Positions 63,072 to 64,000 of a DNA stretch of 64,000 nucleotides are shown here, in pieces. Position 1 is the first letter of the stretch, and every line of letters begins with the position of its first letter. The notes beneath the pieces were generated by a model. It did not search any database. It was not told the DNA's origin and saw only the letters and a program-made list of their open reading frames with translations. Made by a program: the position numbers and the translations under genes. This DNA is from Nematostella vectensis (Eukaryota; Cnidaria; Anthozoa; Actiniaria; Edwardsiidae), in assembly GCF_932526225.1 (NCBI RefSeq), contig NC_064041.1, positions 16,739,888 to 16,803,887 of the forward strand, written 5' to 3'.

Positions 63072-64000
63072 GTAAAAAAATATTCTAAATAATAGTAATC
63101 ATAGCTATGGTCACCACTTACACATATAGAACTTGTAATGAAAAGAAAGAAAAAATATATATATATATGCAGTCAAACAACAGAATTGCATGATAACCTT
63201 GAATATATTGAATAAAGGACTGCGAAAAAACATCTTTTGTACTAGTTGCTTTAATTGACCCTTGGCTATTTTTAGCTGAATTTCCCTCCCCCTCTAAAAA
63301 AGAAAATAATAATAATAATAGAACAAAACTAAAAAGAAAACAAACACAACAGAGACCCCCACCAACAATTTTGATTTTTTTTTACTTTCCTTTAAAAGGG
63401 GAGTGTCATGGTTAAGAGATTTGCAATAGCTCTAGAGCCCTGACACAATGAACTTCAGTGAAATTCTAATACTGACTTATGAGCTTTTGGTACAAGTGGG
63501 AGACTTTAAACAAAACAAAAAAAAATGACCACAAACTTTTAATTAACATAGTTTTCAATATAATATTGTATATTATTTAATAAGGTATTCACAGCTTTTA
63601 AAAAGGTCAACTGTTTGTTGACACTTAAAAGCCTACAATAATCACTGACTCCAGACATGCGCAGTACTATGTTGCTGCCCCTTTAAAGTAAAATACAGCT
63701 TTACTTAGTCAGCGTAGACAAAATTGCGGATTTTGTCAATATTCTAATATGAATATGTCAATATTCTCCCCCCTTACGTCTTTATTTCTATTTATTTTAT
63801 GATTTTCACATGATACCAAAACAGCGTCTTTTTTCTTCGCTAATTTGATGTCATGTACACAATAAAAGAGATGCGCCCGTGCGCATGGCGAGTCCCCAAG
63901 GGACCCAAGACGCCCAAATAGACCTCTATTTTTTGTCATCCACAATCTCGGCGAGCTGTGCGTGGCGTAACCGCATTACAGGCCTGGGATCCTGGTTATT
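63072..64000. repeat. Monomer 32 (L form, partial, 929 bp in window)
   Basis: Cut by the window edge inside the core, about 20 bp past the A-box-like motif. Over the visible part it looks like a direct copy of monomer 31. Confidence 0.95.

Larger units (their letters stand above)
1..64000. repeat. Tandem array of a ~1.93-2.01 kb monomer (macrosatellite)
   Basis: The same sequence recurs head-to-tail across the whole window. Thirty-one complete monomers and one partial can be phased on the recurring string GTTAGTAGGTAAAAA; phase here is set at the GT of GGTAAAAA, which places unit 1 at base 1. Spacings are 1928-2018 bp, except for two units of about 2.99 kb that carry a retrotransposon insertion. 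Units differ by scattered substitutions, homopolymer changes and a 71-bp indel. Both window ends lie inside the array, so its full length is unknown. Locus type (subtelomeric, pericentromeric, sex-linked or other) cannot be told from the sequence. Confidence 0.98.

Noticed and set aside
1-64000. CRISPR array
   Set aside because: Repeat length is about 2 kb with no short repeat/spacer pattern, and the content is eukaryotic.

Overview
The window is one uninterrupted tandem array (macrosatellite) from a eukaryotic genome. It holds 31 complete head-to-tail monomers of about 1.93-2.01 kb plus a 32nd cut off at the right edge. No flanking unique sequence is visible at either end. The contents are typical of a metazoan, probably an invertebrate: AT-rich DNA, a LINE fragment with a target-site duplication, a TTAA-flanked inverted-repeat element of piggyBac style in every monomer, and a Pol III-type B-box followed by a T-run. 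I cannot name the species. Nothing here looks bacterial or viral, and I see no host protein-coding gene.

Monomer anatomy, in unit-1 coordinates: (a) an AT-rich left part with a (TA)n tract and a 71-bp segment that is present or absent between units (79-149), a pyrimidine tract and a (TAA)n microsatellite (213-254); (b) a GC-richer core of about 330 bp (roughly 803-1132) with two short hairpins, an A-box-like motif, a B-box-like motif and a terminator-like T-run; (c) an AT-rich right part ending in a 117-bp TTAA...TTAA inverted-repeat element (1791-1907). Units with the 71-bp segment are called long (L, about 2.0 kb); units without it are short (S, about 1.93 kb).

Layout: 1-9.95 kb is mixed (L L L S L); 9.95-33.15 kb is twelve consecutive S units; 33.2-37.1 kb is one L unit with expanded microsatellites followed by an S unit; 37.1-59.1 kb is L units only; 59.1-61.1 kb is one S unit; 61.1-64 kb is L again. 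Higher-order duplications sit on top of the monomers: a 9.01-kb four-monomer block present twice in tandem (about 41.1-50.1 and 50.1-59.1 kb), a 5.8-kb three-monomer block present twice (21.6-27.4 and 27.4-33.2 kb), and near-identical neighbouring pairs at 37.1-41.1 kb and 61.1-64 kb.

The only recognisable protein-coding sequence is the 3' part of a non-LTR retrotransposon reverse transcriptase, inserted once into a monomer and then carried into both copies of the 9.01-kb block (47153-48130 and 56163-57140). The first copy has a premature stop; the second is open to its natural end. Both are 5'-truncated and cannot be autonomous. The many short ORFs repeated in every monomer are judged non-coding.
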